Part shown: positions 27,077-35,487 of the stretch, in pieces
Layout: each line of letters opens with the position of its first letter
Numbering within the stretch: position 1 is the first letter of the stretch
Origin: Dyadobacter sp. CY347
GTDB lineage: Bacteria > Bacteroidota > Bacteroidia > Cytophagales > Spirosomataceae
DNA length: 64,000 nt
Direction: 5' to 3'
Assembly (NCBI RefSeq): GCF_021502655.1
Contig: NZ_JAKFFT010000002.1
Span: 1,054,001 to 1,118,000, forward strand
Notes under the pieces: generated by a model
Databases searched by the model: none
Told to the model about the DNA's origin: nothing
The model's input: the letters and a program-made list of their open reading frames with translations, nothing else
Position numbers and translations under genes: made by a program

Positions 27077-28873
27077 ATGCACCATACATTTCATATCCCG
27101 GTTTTAGGCCTCGGATATTCGGTTGATACCCCAATAAAAGTGGCCCATTACGGAATTTCATCGGTCATGTCGATCGTCGATGACGAGATGATCGAACGAA
27201 TGAGAAAGCACCATACCATTGCCAATGGTGAAGTTTTTACACCCATTCATACCAACGAGGACGATTTCCGCAGCCGGCGCATTACGGCATATCTGAACCT
27301 CGTCGACCGTATTGTGGACAAGAATTTTGAAGCCCTGAAAAAGCAGTCTTTTGAAGATGGCACAGAACTAAATCGGTATTTCCAGCTCTTGCCTGAGCAT
27401 TCAGCGCTGAAACAGGAGTATATTTTAATGTACGAAACAGAGTCAATAACGCAAAAGCAGCTTTTGCAGGCAACATTGAAATCGCAGCTTGCCAAAGGCG
27501 CCATCGATGTAAACATTATGTCGAAGGTGGATAAGCTTAACAAAGATGTTTACGGAGAAAACCTGGCAGACGAGTTTTCAGACGCTTCGGCTGCACTGCG
27601 CGGATTTGCCCAAAGTACATTGTCTTCATCGCTGGTACTTTCGGCAGGCATGAATCCGCGTCTTTATAATTATCTGGAAAGCTTCGCTGATTTTTTTCCG
27701 GACCAACAAGGACATTATAAAAAGCAAATTATCCTGAAAGTAAGCGACTTTCGGTCTGCATTTATTCAGGCTAAATATCTTGCTAAAAAAGGCATCTGGG
27801 TTTCCGAGTTCAGGATCGAATCGGGTCTTAACTGCGGCGGACATGCATTTGCAACGGATGGATTTTTGCTGGGGCCTATCCTGGAAGAGTTTAAATTGAA
27901 AAAACAGGAAATGCTTTCCGAGCTGTTTGCATTGTACCAGGCTGCATTGAACGCGAAAGACATTGTTATCGATAAAATTCCTGCTTTGCGTATCACGGTT
28001 CAGGGCGGCATAGGCACTGCCCGGGAAGATGAATTTTTACTGAAACATTATGAAGTCGATGCAACAGGCTGGGGGAGTCCGTTCCTGCTTGTGCCCGAGG
28101 TTACCAATGTCGACGAAAAGACGCTGCAAGACCTGACCCATGCCGATAGCAGTGATTATTATGTGTCCAATTCCTCACCGCTGGGCGTTTTGTTCAATAA
28201 TTTCAAAAGGAGCAGCGCCGAAAAGCAGCGTTTGGAAAGGATCGCAAAGGGAAGACCCGGAAGTCCATGCAAGAAAAAATATCTGGTCTCTAATACAGAA
28301 TTCACCGCAGAACCGATCTGCACGGCCTCCCGTCAATATCAGAATCTGAAAATAAAACAGATCCAATCCCTGGGTTTGACAGCGACTGAACGCGAGGAAC
28401 AAATCAATGCCGTTACCGAAAAGCTTTGCCTCTGCGAAGGCCTTAGCACCTCAACATTAATCAAACATCAATTGCTGACAACAAGAGAAAATCACGCCGT
28501 TTCCATTTGCCCGGGACCCAATCTTGCCTGGTTTTCGAAAATTCACAAACTCACGGAAATGGTCGATCACATTTACGGCAGGATCGACCTGCTGTCTGAT
28601 GTGGTTCGCCCGAACATGTTTATCAACGAAATCGCCTTATATGTAGCCCATTATCAAAAGGATATGGCTTTAAATGCATTGCGAATAGACACTAAGAAGC
28701 AGAAATATCTCGAAAAATTCAGAACCCAGCTTGTGCAGGGAGTTGAATATTACAAAGCGCTGATACCGCAGTTTACTCGGGAAACAGAGGCCTATCGAGA
28801 AGCTATGATGCGCCAATTAAAAGCATTTGAGCAACAACTACTGCAAACGGAACTCGCCAGCATTCACGCATAA
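27077..28873 (+). CDS. Unrecognised 598-residue protein, possible TIM-barrel flavoprotein with cysteine-rich C-terminal part
   Basis: I do not recognise a named family. The first 30 residues after the start (VLGLGYSVDTPIKVAHYGI) and a glycine-rich loop near residues 309-320 (VQGGIGTAREDEF, then GWGSPFLLVPE) resemble the first strand and the phosphate-binding strand of FMN-dependent TIM barrels such as nitronate monooxygenase or the glutamate synthase centre. The part beyond residue 390 carries C398, C415, C451, C453 and C478, which could bind an iron-sulphur cluster or metal. This is inference from pattern only. The start is ATG 27077 (the longer frame begins with TTG at 27047). It has a CRP/FNR-type operator and a TAGTTTTG -7 element upstream and ends in a strong terminator, so it is likely a monocistronic member of the microaerobic regulon. 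Confidence 0.7.
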   Translation: MHHTFHIPVLGLGYSVDTPIKVAHYGISSVMSIVDDEMIERMRKHHTIANGEVFTPIHTNEDDFRSRRITAYLNLVDRIVDKNFEALKKQSFEDGTELNRYFQLLPEHSALKQEYILMYETESITQKQLLQATLKSQLAKGAIDVNIMSKVDKLNKDVYGENLADEFSDASAALRGFAQSTLSSSLVLSAGMNPRLYNYLESFADFFPDQQGHYKKQIILKVSDFRSAFIQAKYLAKKGIWVSEFRIESGLNCGGHAFATDGFLLGPILEEFKLKKQEMLSELFALYQAALNAKDIVIDKIPALRITVQGGIGTAREDEFLLKHYEVDATGWGSPFLLVPEVTNVDEKTLQDLTHADSSDYYVSNSSPLGVLFNNFKRSSAEKQRLERIAKGRPGSPCKKKYLVSNTEFTAEPICTASRQYQNLKIKQIQSLGLTATEREEQINAVTEKLCLCEGLSTSTLIKHQLLTTRENHAVSICPGPNLAWFSKIHKLTEMVDHIYGRIDLLSDVVRPNMFINEIALYVAHYQKDMALNALRIDTKKQKYLEKFRTQLVQGVEYYKALIPQFTRETEAYREAMMRQLKAFEQQLLQTELASIHA

Positions 28874-28874
28874 A

Positions 28875-28924
28875 AATCCCGGACTAATGTAACATTGTAC
28901 AACCTGTTGCATTAGTCCGGGATT
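28875..28924. terminator. Bidirectional terminator between convergent genes
   Basis: Perfect 15-base inverted repeat, AATCCCGGACTAATG at 28875-28889 and its complement at 28910-28924, with a 20-base loop whose edges (TAACA/TGTTG) nearly extend the stem. It sits between the stops of the unknown 598-residue protein (+) and the REC-CRP regulator (-). The T and A tracts are short. Confidence 0.75.
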
Positions 28925-28933
28925 GTCTTGCTG

Positions 28934-29998
28934 CTAATTTCGCATTCTTACCAACTTTTCATACTCGAAAACGGTGATCAGGCTTCCTTTCATGTCGATC
29001 AGGCGTTCCTCTTTAAAATCTGAAAGCGTGCGGATCACTGTTTCGGTTGCCGTGCCTACCATGGATGCGATATCTTCCCGGGTGATGGACATGGAAAATG
29101 GCTTGGCTTTATCTTCCTGGTAGCGCTGGACCAATGTTACCAGTGCCTGCGCTACTCTTTTTCTGACAGAGTTGTACGCTAAATGCAACAGGCGCTCCTC
29201 CCGGTCTTTGATTTCGTTGGAAAGCATGCGGATAAATTTGGAAGACACTTCGCGGTTTCCCTGCAAAAGGTTGAAGAAATCGTCCTTTGGGATCATCGAA
29301 ACCTCGGCTTCTTCCAGTGCAATGGCGCTTTCCTGGTAAGGCTCGCCCTGCAAAAGATCTAGGTAGCCAAAAAAATCGCCTTCTTTATACAGGTCTGTAA
29401 TGTATTCTTTCCCGCTGCCGTTTGATTTATAGGCTTTTACTTTTCCTTTTTGCAGGAAAAAAACACTGGAAGGAAAACTGCCTTCGGTATAAACGGTCTC
29501 TTTTTTACGCAATGTCTTGACCTTTTTATCTTCTGCCAGCTTGGCGATCAGGTCGAAGGATTTGGCTTCCTCAATAAACTGGTCCAACCCCTTTGCCGAA
29601 CGCTCAAACTGCCGTTTAAGCCTTTCGCTTTTTTTAAGGCGCATTTCCACAATGTTGAGCAGCTCCACATCGTCATAGGGCTTGGTCAGATAATCGTCTG
29701 CGCCCATCGTCATGCCTTTGCGATAATCTTCCTTCTCGGCTTTTGCTGTGAGGAAGATGAAGGGAATGTTGGCTGTGTGCTCATCCTTACTCAGCAAGTG
29801 CAGCACGCCGTAACCATCCAGTTCGGGCATCATAATGTCACAAATGATCAGGTCCGGATTGAATTCATTGGTGAGGCGCACGCCTTCCTTGCCATGTGGT
29901 GCGGTCATGACTTTGTAACTGGCCAGTTCCAGGATTTCAGCCGTATTTTCCCGCATCTCGGGGTTGTCCTCTATCAGCAATATTTTTTTAGGTTCCAC
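28934..29998 (-). CDS. Response regulator with receiver, cyclic-nucleotide-fold and CRP/FNR helix-turn-helix domains
   Basis: 354 residues. Residues 4-122 are a receiver domain with D54 (LIICDIMMP) and K106 (LTKPYDD). Residues about 150-265 are a CRP-type beta-roll (VFFLQKGKVKAYK, EGDFFGYLDLL). Residues about 275-350 are a Crp-type winged helix with recognition helix TATETVIRTLSDF; E319 and R323 occupy the positions that in CRP (E181, R185) and FNR (E209, R213) read TGA. The only cysteine is C53, so no FNR-like iron-sulphur sensor exists and the signal must arrive by phosphorylation. It starts with GTG and lies 21 bases after the PAS kinase, its obvious partner. It is the best candidate to bind the TGA-N6-TCA palindromes near cco, ccoI, hemN and ldhA. 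Confidence 0.9.
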   Translation of the reverse strand: MEPKKILLIEDNPEMRENTAEILELASYKVMTAPHGKEGVRLTNEFNPDLIICDIMMPELDGYGVLHLLSKDEHTANIPFIFLTAKAEKEDYRKGMTMGADDYLTKPYDDVELLNIVEMRLKKSERLKRQFERSAKGLDQFIEEAKSFDLIAKLAEDKKVKTLRKKETVYTEGSFPSSVFFLQKGKVKAYKSNGSGKEYITDLYKEGDFFGYLDLLQGEPYQESAIALEEAEVSMIPKDDFFNLLQGNREVSSKFIRMLSNEIKDREERLLHLAYNSVRKRVAQALVTLVQRYQEDKAKPFSMSITREDIASMVGTATETVIRTLSDFKEERLIDMKGSLITVFEYEKLVRMRN

Positions 29999-30019
29999 AA
30001 TCAGATGTTGGGTTGGTAC

Positions 30020-31288
30020 TTAATCATTTTTGGCCTGCGCAGGCATGACGTTGGGAAGTTGTACAAAAAACGTAGTTCCTTTCCCAGTTTCACTGGAAAA
30101 AGTGACGTGGCCGCCCATTAAGGTCACATAATTGTTGACAATGTTCAGGCCCAGGCCGGTTCCCTGCGTCGCGCCTGCATTGTGCGCGCGGAAAAACCGG
30201 TCGAAAATATTCGGCTGGTCTTTTTCAGGAATGCCAATTCCTTCATCGTGCACTTCAATCCCGACCTGAGCGGCGCTTGCATTAACTTTCAGTAAAATAT
30301 TTTTGCCGGGATCAGAGTATTTAATGCCGTTTGAGAGCAAATTAAACAGAATGTTGCGCAGCAACTGCTTATCGAGCCACACTTCCGTATTGCCATGATA
30401 TTCAAACTGAATGTGCTGTTTTTCCTTACAAAGGCCCTGGATCTCGTCGATCAGGTTTTTGCAATAAGCATCCAGGTCTACCTGCACCGGAATGCTGTGT
30501 ACGCGTCCTTCTTCGAGCTTGCCTATCGACAAGAAATCGTTCAGGATCTCTGTCAGGTTGGTCACCGCCGATTTGATCCGTTTTACGTGCTTCTGACGCT
30601 TTTCTTCCTCCTCGGTCGTGCCATAACGGCCTATTAGTGAAGCGGATGAAAGAATGGTGGCCAGCGGCGTCCGGAATTCGTGCGATGCAATGGTGACGAA
30701 CTGGCTTTTCATATTGTTGAGCTCTTTTTCCTTCTTCAAAGCCCGTATCACTTCTTCTTGTGAATCTTCCACTTTCTTGACGGCTTCCGCCAGTTCTCTT
30801 GTGCGTTGTTCAACCCTTTCTTCCAGTTCCGCATTCAGTTTTTGTATTTCAAGATTGGCCTCCCTGATGCGGTTCTCCTGCTTTTTTCGTTCTGTTATAT
30901 CAATCACAAAACTCACTACGAACTCGCCGTCACTTGTTTTGAACGGGCTCAGGCTCACTTCCACAGGAAATTCGCTCCCATCGGACCTTCTTGCAAACAG
31001 GTCCATCAAATGGCCCATACCCCGTGCACGTGGCGCTTCCAGGTAATGGTCGCGGTAATGCACGTGGTTGGCAGCATATCTTTGCGGGATCAGCGCTTCT
31101 ATTTTCTTACCGATCAGATCCAGGTCCGAATAGCCAAAAAGTTCTTTGGCTTTGGGGTTGAGCATTACAATTGCGCCTGCTTTGTCCACTACTACAATCC
31201 CCTCTGTGGCATGCTTAAAAAGGGCATCTAGCATTTCAATATGCCGTGTCATCACTTTCGTATGAATTAATATATCACTATCAAACAT
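30020..31288 (-). CDS. PAS-domain sensor histidine kinase
   Basis: 422 residues without membrane segments, so cytoplasmic. The N-terminal PAS/PAC domain (about 18-135) has GIVVVDKAGAIVMLNPKA and DGSEFPVEVSLSPF. A coiled coil (about 135-200) leads to the HisKA phospho-acceptor in ASHEFRTPLATIL and a HATPase with NLLSNGIKYSD, DEGIGIPEKD and GTGLGLNIV. The PAS segment IPQRYAANHVHYRDHY parallels the FixL region that holds its haem ligand, and a histidine is present there, but the FixL distal arginine is not, so haem binding is only a possibility. It follows hemN by 46 bases and precedes the REC-CRP regulator by 21. Confidence 0.9.
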   Translation of the reverse strand: MFDSDILIHTKVMTRHIEMLDALFKHATEGIVVVDKAGAIVMLNPKAKELFGYSDLDLIGKKIEALIPQRYAANHVHYRDHYLEAPRARGMGHLMDLFARRSDGSEFPVEVSLSPFKTSDGEFVVSFVIDITERKKQENRIREANLEIQKLNAELEERVEQRTRELAEAVKKVEDSQEEVIRALKKEKELNNMKSQFVTIASHEFRTPLATILSSASLIGRYGTTEEEEKRQKHVKRIKSAVTNLTEILNDFLSIGKLEEGRVHSIPVQVDLDAYCKNLIDEIQGLCKEKQHIQFEYHGNTEVWLDKQLLRNILFNLLSNGIKYSDPGKNILLKVNASAAQVGIEVHDEGIGIPEKDQPNIFDRFFRAHNAGATQGTGLGLNIVNNYVTLMGGHVTFSSETGKGTTFFVQLPNVMPAQAKND

Positions 31289-31334
31289 CAGAAAGGTACA
31301 CTACAATGGTGAAAGGGACAAGGTTTTAACTGGA

Positions 31335-32699
31335 TCAGACCGTCTGGCTGAAAAGCTGGGCGGCCGGTTGGGATTCCCACAAAAGCGCATCGAAAGCCAT
31401 ACAAATGTTCCTGATGAACGGTTTCCCTTTTTCAGTAACCCTCAGGCTGAACGGCAGTAATTCAATGAGCTCGTCGAATTCCAGTTCGTCCAGGCGCTCG
31501 ATGGACTGGAACACTTCTTCACAATAGTCGTTGGTTTTGGCCCATGAAGTTTCAAACTGCGTCATCAACCTTAAAATATGGCGCCGCAGGATCAGATCTT
31601 CCCGCGTCAGCTGGTGACCTCGTGCAATGGGGATCGCGCCTGCTGCAATACGTTGGTAATAATCTTCCACCTTTTTTTCGTTCTGCACATAACCTGTCCA
31701 GCTGTCGCTGATCGCAGACGCGCCGAGGCCTACGAGCAGCTGCGTGTGCGTGTCGGTGTAACCCATGAAGTTGCGGTGCAGTCGCTGTTCCTGCTGTGCT
31801 TTGTAGAGCGTATCGCCCGGCAAAGCAAAATGGTCCATACCAATATCCTGGTAACCGGCCACTTCCAGCGCATTTCTGCCTGTTTCGTAAATGGCCATTT
31901 TTTTATCGGCGTCCGGCAGGTCTTTTTCGGTAAAATTTCTTTGTCCGGGTTTGATCCAGGGCACGTGTGCGTAGCTGTAAAAGGCAATGCGGTCGGGTTT
32001 GAGCTGGATCACGCGCTGCATGGTTTCCATCATGTAACATGCTTTTTGGAATGGTAAACCATATACAATGTCATAATTTACAGATGTATAGCCAATTTCG
32101 CGGGCCTTTAATGTGAGGTGTTTGACCTGCTCATACGTTTGCACGCGGTTGATAATGGCCAGTACAATGGGATTAAAATCCTGAACCCCAATGCTGATCC
32201 GCCTGAAACCTACTTCGAAAAGTGTTTGCAGGTGCTCGTCCGTTGTATTGCCAGGATGGGCCTCAAAGCTGAACTGCGCTTTTGGATGAACAACTGAATC
32301 TTTTAGTATTCCCAAAATCAGCATTTCCAGGTTTTCAGGACTAAAAAAAGTAGGCGTGCCGCCACCCAGGTGTATTTCCCGGATCACTGGTTTGGTTTCG
32401 CCGAAGCTTGCTATGTACATCTGCCACTCCCGAAGGACAGCGTTAATGTATTTAGTTTCAACGGCATGGTTGACGGTAATGCGTGTATTGCAGCCGCAGT
32501 AAGTGCACAAACTTTCGCAAAACGGCAGGTGGACGTAAAGGCTGATGCCCTCTTTCTGGTTAGAAACTTCAAAAGCATTCATAAACAGTTCCTTCCATTT
32601 TTGCTGGGTTGGAGGTGTTTTCTGCCAGTAAGGAACGGTTGGATAGCTCGTGTAACGGGGTCCGGGTGTATTGTATTTGAACAGCAGGTCCTTATCCAT
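31335..32699 (-). CDS. hemN: Oxygen-independent coproporphyrinogen III oxidase
   Basis: 454 residues, the usual length of HemN. The N-terminus YNTPGPRYTSYPTVPYW is diagnostic, and the radical-SAM cluster motif is CESLCTYCGC, preceded by LYVHLPF; the SAM-binding HLGGGTPTFF follows. It decarboxylates coproporphyrinogen III to protoporphyrinogen IX without oxygen using SAM, supplying haem for the cbb3 oxidase under low oxygen. A CRP/FNR-type palindrome centred at 32767.5 and a TAGTTTTG -7 element at 32738-32731 stand in front of it. The kinase and REC-CRP genes follow closely and may be co-transcribed. Confidence 0.95.
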   Translation of the reverse strand: MDKDLLFKYNTPGPRYTSYPTVPYWQKTPPTQQKWKELFMNAFEVSNQKEGISLYVHLPFCESLCTYCGCNTRITVNHAVETKYINAVLREWQMYIASFGETKPVIREIHLGGGTPTFFSPENLEMLILGILKDSVVHPKAQFSFEAHPGNTTDEHLQTLFEVGFRRISIGVQDFNPIVLAIINRVQTYEQVKHLTLKAREIGYTSVNYDIVYGLPFQKACYMMETMQRVIQLKPDRIAFYSYAHVPWIKPGQRNFTEKDLPDADKKMAIYETGRNALEVAGYQDIGMDHFALPGDTLYKAQQEQRLHRNFMGYTDTHTQLLVGLGASAISDSWTGYVQNEKKVEDYYQRIAAGAIPIARGHQLTREDLILRRHILRLMTQFETSWAKTNDYCEEVFQSIERLDELEFDELIELLPFSLRVTEKGKPFIRNICMAFDALLWESQPAAQLFSQTV

Positions 32700-32730
32700 G
32701 GTAATCGTATTTTAATTGGTTACTATGAAT

Positions 32731-32773
32731 CAAAACTAGGCTTATAGCGCTCGGAAAAACATGACTTTGGTCA
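32731..32773 (-). promoter_or_regulatory. hemN promoter with CRP/FNR-type operator at the class II position
   Basis: Operator TGA-CTTTGG-TCA at 32762-32773. The -7 element TAGTTTTG (plus-strand CAAAACTA at 32731-32738) lies with its centre 33.0 bp from the operator centre, which puts the operator near -41, the usual class II activator position. The hemN start codon is 32 bases further on. Confidence 0.6.
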
Positions 32774-32827
32774 GGATTAAAACTAACCTTGGTTTTCTCT
32801 GAACCTTGCTTGGAGCGACTGGGGCGG

Positions 32828-33535
32828 CTATTTGCCGTGGCATTCGGTGATGGGTTTGGCTTTGGAACGGGCCGCGTGCGGATACTCGAACATGGTGCTG
32901 CGGTAAAGAAGCCATATGCCGGCCACGGCAATGAAAACAGGTGTGATTTGGTGAAATTTGCTCCGGACGGCGGGTGTGATCCAGTTTTTGAAGAAGCCTA
33001 CCGCCATCATGGCGGGCCAGGTGCCCATGCCGAAAACAAACATAAAAATGCTTCCGCCAGCGCTGCTTCCTGTTGCTAACGAGCTCATTAATGCAAGGTA
33101 AACGAGTCCGCAGGGGAGCAGTCCGTTTAAAGATCCGAGCAGAAACCAGCCGTGCAACTTGCGGCTGTGCAGCAATGCCGACATTCTTTTTTTAATGAGA
33201 TTAACCGGCTGACGCAAAAAACCGGGCGCGACAAGAAATCTGGCAAATGCTTTTGGCCAGAAAACATAGGCCAGCATAAACAGCCCGGCCAGCACGGATA
33301 CGTATTTGAGGTAACCCATCAGCGCCAGCGCATTGCCGAATATGCCCACGGCGGCGCCCAATAATGCATAGGAGCATGCCCTGCCAAGATTATAAACAAA
33401 CAATCCCGAGGTTCGCTGCCAGGCATTGCCTTTTTGAACAGGAAGCGCCAGTGCAATTGGCCCGCACATGCCGATGCAGTGAAAACTGCTGAGCAGTCCC
33501 ATGGTCAAAGCCAGGTATGGAAGGGCAATGTTCAA
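32828..33535 (-). CDS. SafE/TauE-type membrane protein of the cco operon
   Basis: 235 residues with about six hydrophobic segments. The first segment contains HCIGMCGP, the conserved metal-binding-like motif of the sulfite exporter TauE/SafE branch found beside cbb3 oxidase genes in many bacteria. There it is thought to help copper handling or export during oxidase assembly. It is the last gene of the six-gene cco operon, 9 bases after ccoH. The start codon is TTG at 33535, because the next ATG (33502) would remove the residues that begin the first membrane segment. Function is by context and motif. Confidence 0.75.
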   Translation of the reverse strand: MNIALPYLALTMGLLSSFHCIGMCGPIALALPVQKGNAWQRTSGLFVYNLGRACSYALLGAAVGIFGNALALMGYLKYVSVLAGLFMLAYVFWPKAFARFLVAPGFLRQPVNLIKKRMSALLHSRKLHGWFLLGSLNGLLPCGLVYLALMSSLATGSSAGGSIFMFVFGMGTWPAMMAVGFFKNWITPAVRSKFHQITPVFIAVAGIWLLYRSTMFEYPHAARSKAKPITECHGK

Positions 33536-33544
33536 TGGTTCCTT

Positions 33545-33991
33545 TTATTTGTGACTGATGACGATTACATCCTCAGTCCAGTAGGCCTGATCTTTATTTT
33601 TCCAATCGATTTGCAGATGGTAACTGCCCTCTGGAATGTTGCTGACAGGAATAATCTGCGTGTGGTTCTGAGCAGATATCTTGAATTTGCGGTCATTTTT
33701 ATCATTGGACGGGCAGTACAAATTAATCTCGCCGGTCAAATCAGCTTCCTGAACACTGCCGGGAAATACAATGCTGATTTCCCTCGTCGTTACTTGCCAT
33801 TTTACAGGATCGGTAAGCGCTGCCGACCGTTCTTTTTTGTCAATTTTATCCTGAAAACCGATTTCTTCTTCGTAGTAATGCTCCGTTACCAGGTCAATTT
33901 TCTGGCCAATGCTCATACTGACCAACAGCAATATCATGGCTACAAAACCCAGATACAGCGCGGTGATGCCTACTCCCCAGTTGATTTTCAT
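33545..33991 (-). CDS. ccoH: FixH/CcoH family cbb3 oxidase assembly protein
   Basis: 148 residues. One N-terminal membrane segment (WGVGITALYLGFVAMILLLV) precedes a periplasmic beta-rich domain. The signature KIDLVTEHYYEEEIGFQDKI is typical of Bacteroidota FixH. FixH/CcoH is needed for stable assembly of the cbb3 oxidase at the inner membrane. It lies between ccoG (15 bases upstream) and the SafE-like gene, the standard fixGH order. Confidence 0.9.
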   Translation of the reverse strand: MKINWGVGITALYLGFVAMILLLVSMSIGQKIDLVTEHYYEEEIGFQDKIDKKERSAALTDPVKWQVTTREISIVFPGSVQEADLTGEINLYCPSNDKNDRKFKISAQNHTQIIPVSNIPEGSYHLQIDWKNKDQAYWTEDVIVISHK

Positions 33992-34006
33992 GATCGTTTC
34001 TTTTAT

Positions 34007-35461
34007 TTAATTTTCTGGTGCCATGAATGTAGTTTCAAACTCTTCAAGCTTTTTATTATCCTGATAGACAGTTAGTTTCAATGTTGTCTTGCGCTTTTTT
34101 AATTCATTGCCCGGCACAATGATAAACACAGTGCCTTCAACCATTCCGGCGGGTTCAAGTGACAGATCAGGTGCTTTCGAGCCGGATTTTCCGGCTGATG
34201 CTCCGGAACGCCGGCCGCCGGCAAAAATCAGCTTACCCCGAATGCCTTCCAGCCTGATCTCCGGCACAATAGCATGGTTGGTTTTGTTGAAAATCTTGAA
34301 AGTATAAAGGTTTGTAATGCTCTGATCCTTGTTTTCAATGTATTGGCTGCCCTGCGCGCGCAGCAACATGGTCTGCGTATCCGTTCTGGACACCACCATA
34401 AATCCCAGCACCGACCACAGCAAAACCAGCATGACCATTGCACCCACGACCCGCGGCGTAATGAGCTTATTGGTTTTCTTGACAATTGCATTTTCGGAAG
34501 TGTAGCGGATCAGTCCTTTTTCAAATCCAACTTTTTCCATAATGTTATCACAGGCGTCAATGCAGGCCGTGCAGTTCACACATTCCATTTGCAGGCCGTT
34601 TCTGATGTCGATGCCTGTCGGACATACAGCTACACATTGATGGCAGTTGACACAATCGCCCTCGGTACGTTCCTGATTTTTATGGATTTTTCCCCGAGGT
34701 TCGCCCCGCTCGTAATCATAGGCAACATTAATGGTGTTCCGGTCCATTAGCACGCCCTGCAAGCGCCCATAGGGACACACCACAGTGCATGCCTGATCGC
34801 GCAGCCATGCAAAATTGAAATAGAAAATGGCCGTGAAAGCGATGATGCCGCCAAAAAGGGGCAGGTGGTCTGCAATGGGTTCGCGGATAATTTTAGAAAG
34901 CTCGTCCACACCCAGCACATACGACAGCAACAGATTAGCAATCAGGAAGGACACGATCATGAACGCCGTGTATTTGGCCGTTTTTCTCAGGATCTTGTCT
35001 GTGTTCCAGGGCGCTTTGTTGAGCAGTTTTTGCTTGGTTGCATTGCCTTCAATGGCGTATTCGATCTTGCGGAAAACCATTTCCATAAACACCGTTTGCG
35101 GACATGCCCAACCACACCACAACCGGCCGAAAATAGTGGTAAAAAGCACGATAAAAACCATGAACGACAGCATCGTAAGGCCAAAAAGCCAGTAATCCTG
35201 CGGGCCTATGAAAATGCCGAAAATGATGAATTTGCGTTCCAGCACATTGAACAACAGCAAAGGCTGGTCATTGAATTTGATAAATGGGGTTGCAAATAAA
35301 AGCGTCAATATCAGCACTGTAAACCAAACCCTTCGCGTATGCCATTTGCCGGTTGGTTTTTGGGGGTAAAACCAATTGCGTTTTCCATCCTCATTTACCG
35401 CATTGAAATGGTCGCGGAATGATTCGTCGGAATCGTTGATGACATGCTGAGCCGTATTCAT
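34007..35461 (-). CDS. ccoG: Cytochrome c oxidase accessory protein CcoG (FixG/RdxA)
   Basis: 484 residues. Several N-terminal membrane segments include CGWACPQTVFMEMVFRKIE. The central ferredoxin-like part has two 4Fe-4S motifs, CVNCHQCVAVCPTGID and CVNCTACIDACDNI. The C-terminal 120 residues form an Ig-like periplasmic domain after a last membrane segment near residue 335. CcoG acts as a copper reductase for cbb3 oxidase biogenesis in studied bacteria. It is the fourth gene of the operon, 26 bases after ccoQP. Confidence 0.95.
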   Translation of the reverse strand: MNTAQHVINDSDESFRDHFNAVNEDGKRNWFYPQKPTGKWHTRRVWFTVLILTLLFATPFIKFNDQPLLLFNVLERKFIIFGIFIGPQDYWLFGLTMLSFMVFIVLFTTIFGRLWCGWACPQTVFMEMVFRKIEYAIEGNATKQKLLNKAPWNTDKILRKTAKYTAFMIVSFLIANLLLSYVLGVDELSKIIREPIADHLPLFGGIIAFTAIFYFNFAWLRDQACTVVCPYGRLQGVLMDRNTINVAYDYERGEPRGKIHKNQERTEGDCVNCHQCVAVCPTGIDIRNGLQMECVNCTACIDACDNIMEKVGFEKGLIRYTSENAIVKKTNKLITPRVVGAMVMLVLLWSVLGFMVVSRTDTQTMLLRAQGSQYIENKDQSITNLYTFKIFNKTNHAIVPEIRLEGIRGKLIFAGGRRSGASAGKSGSKAPDLSLEPAGMVEGTVFIIVPGNELKKRKTTLKLTVYQDNKKLEEFETTFMAPEN

Positions 35462-35487
35462 ATTCGTAGTGTGAATGATTCGCTTGT

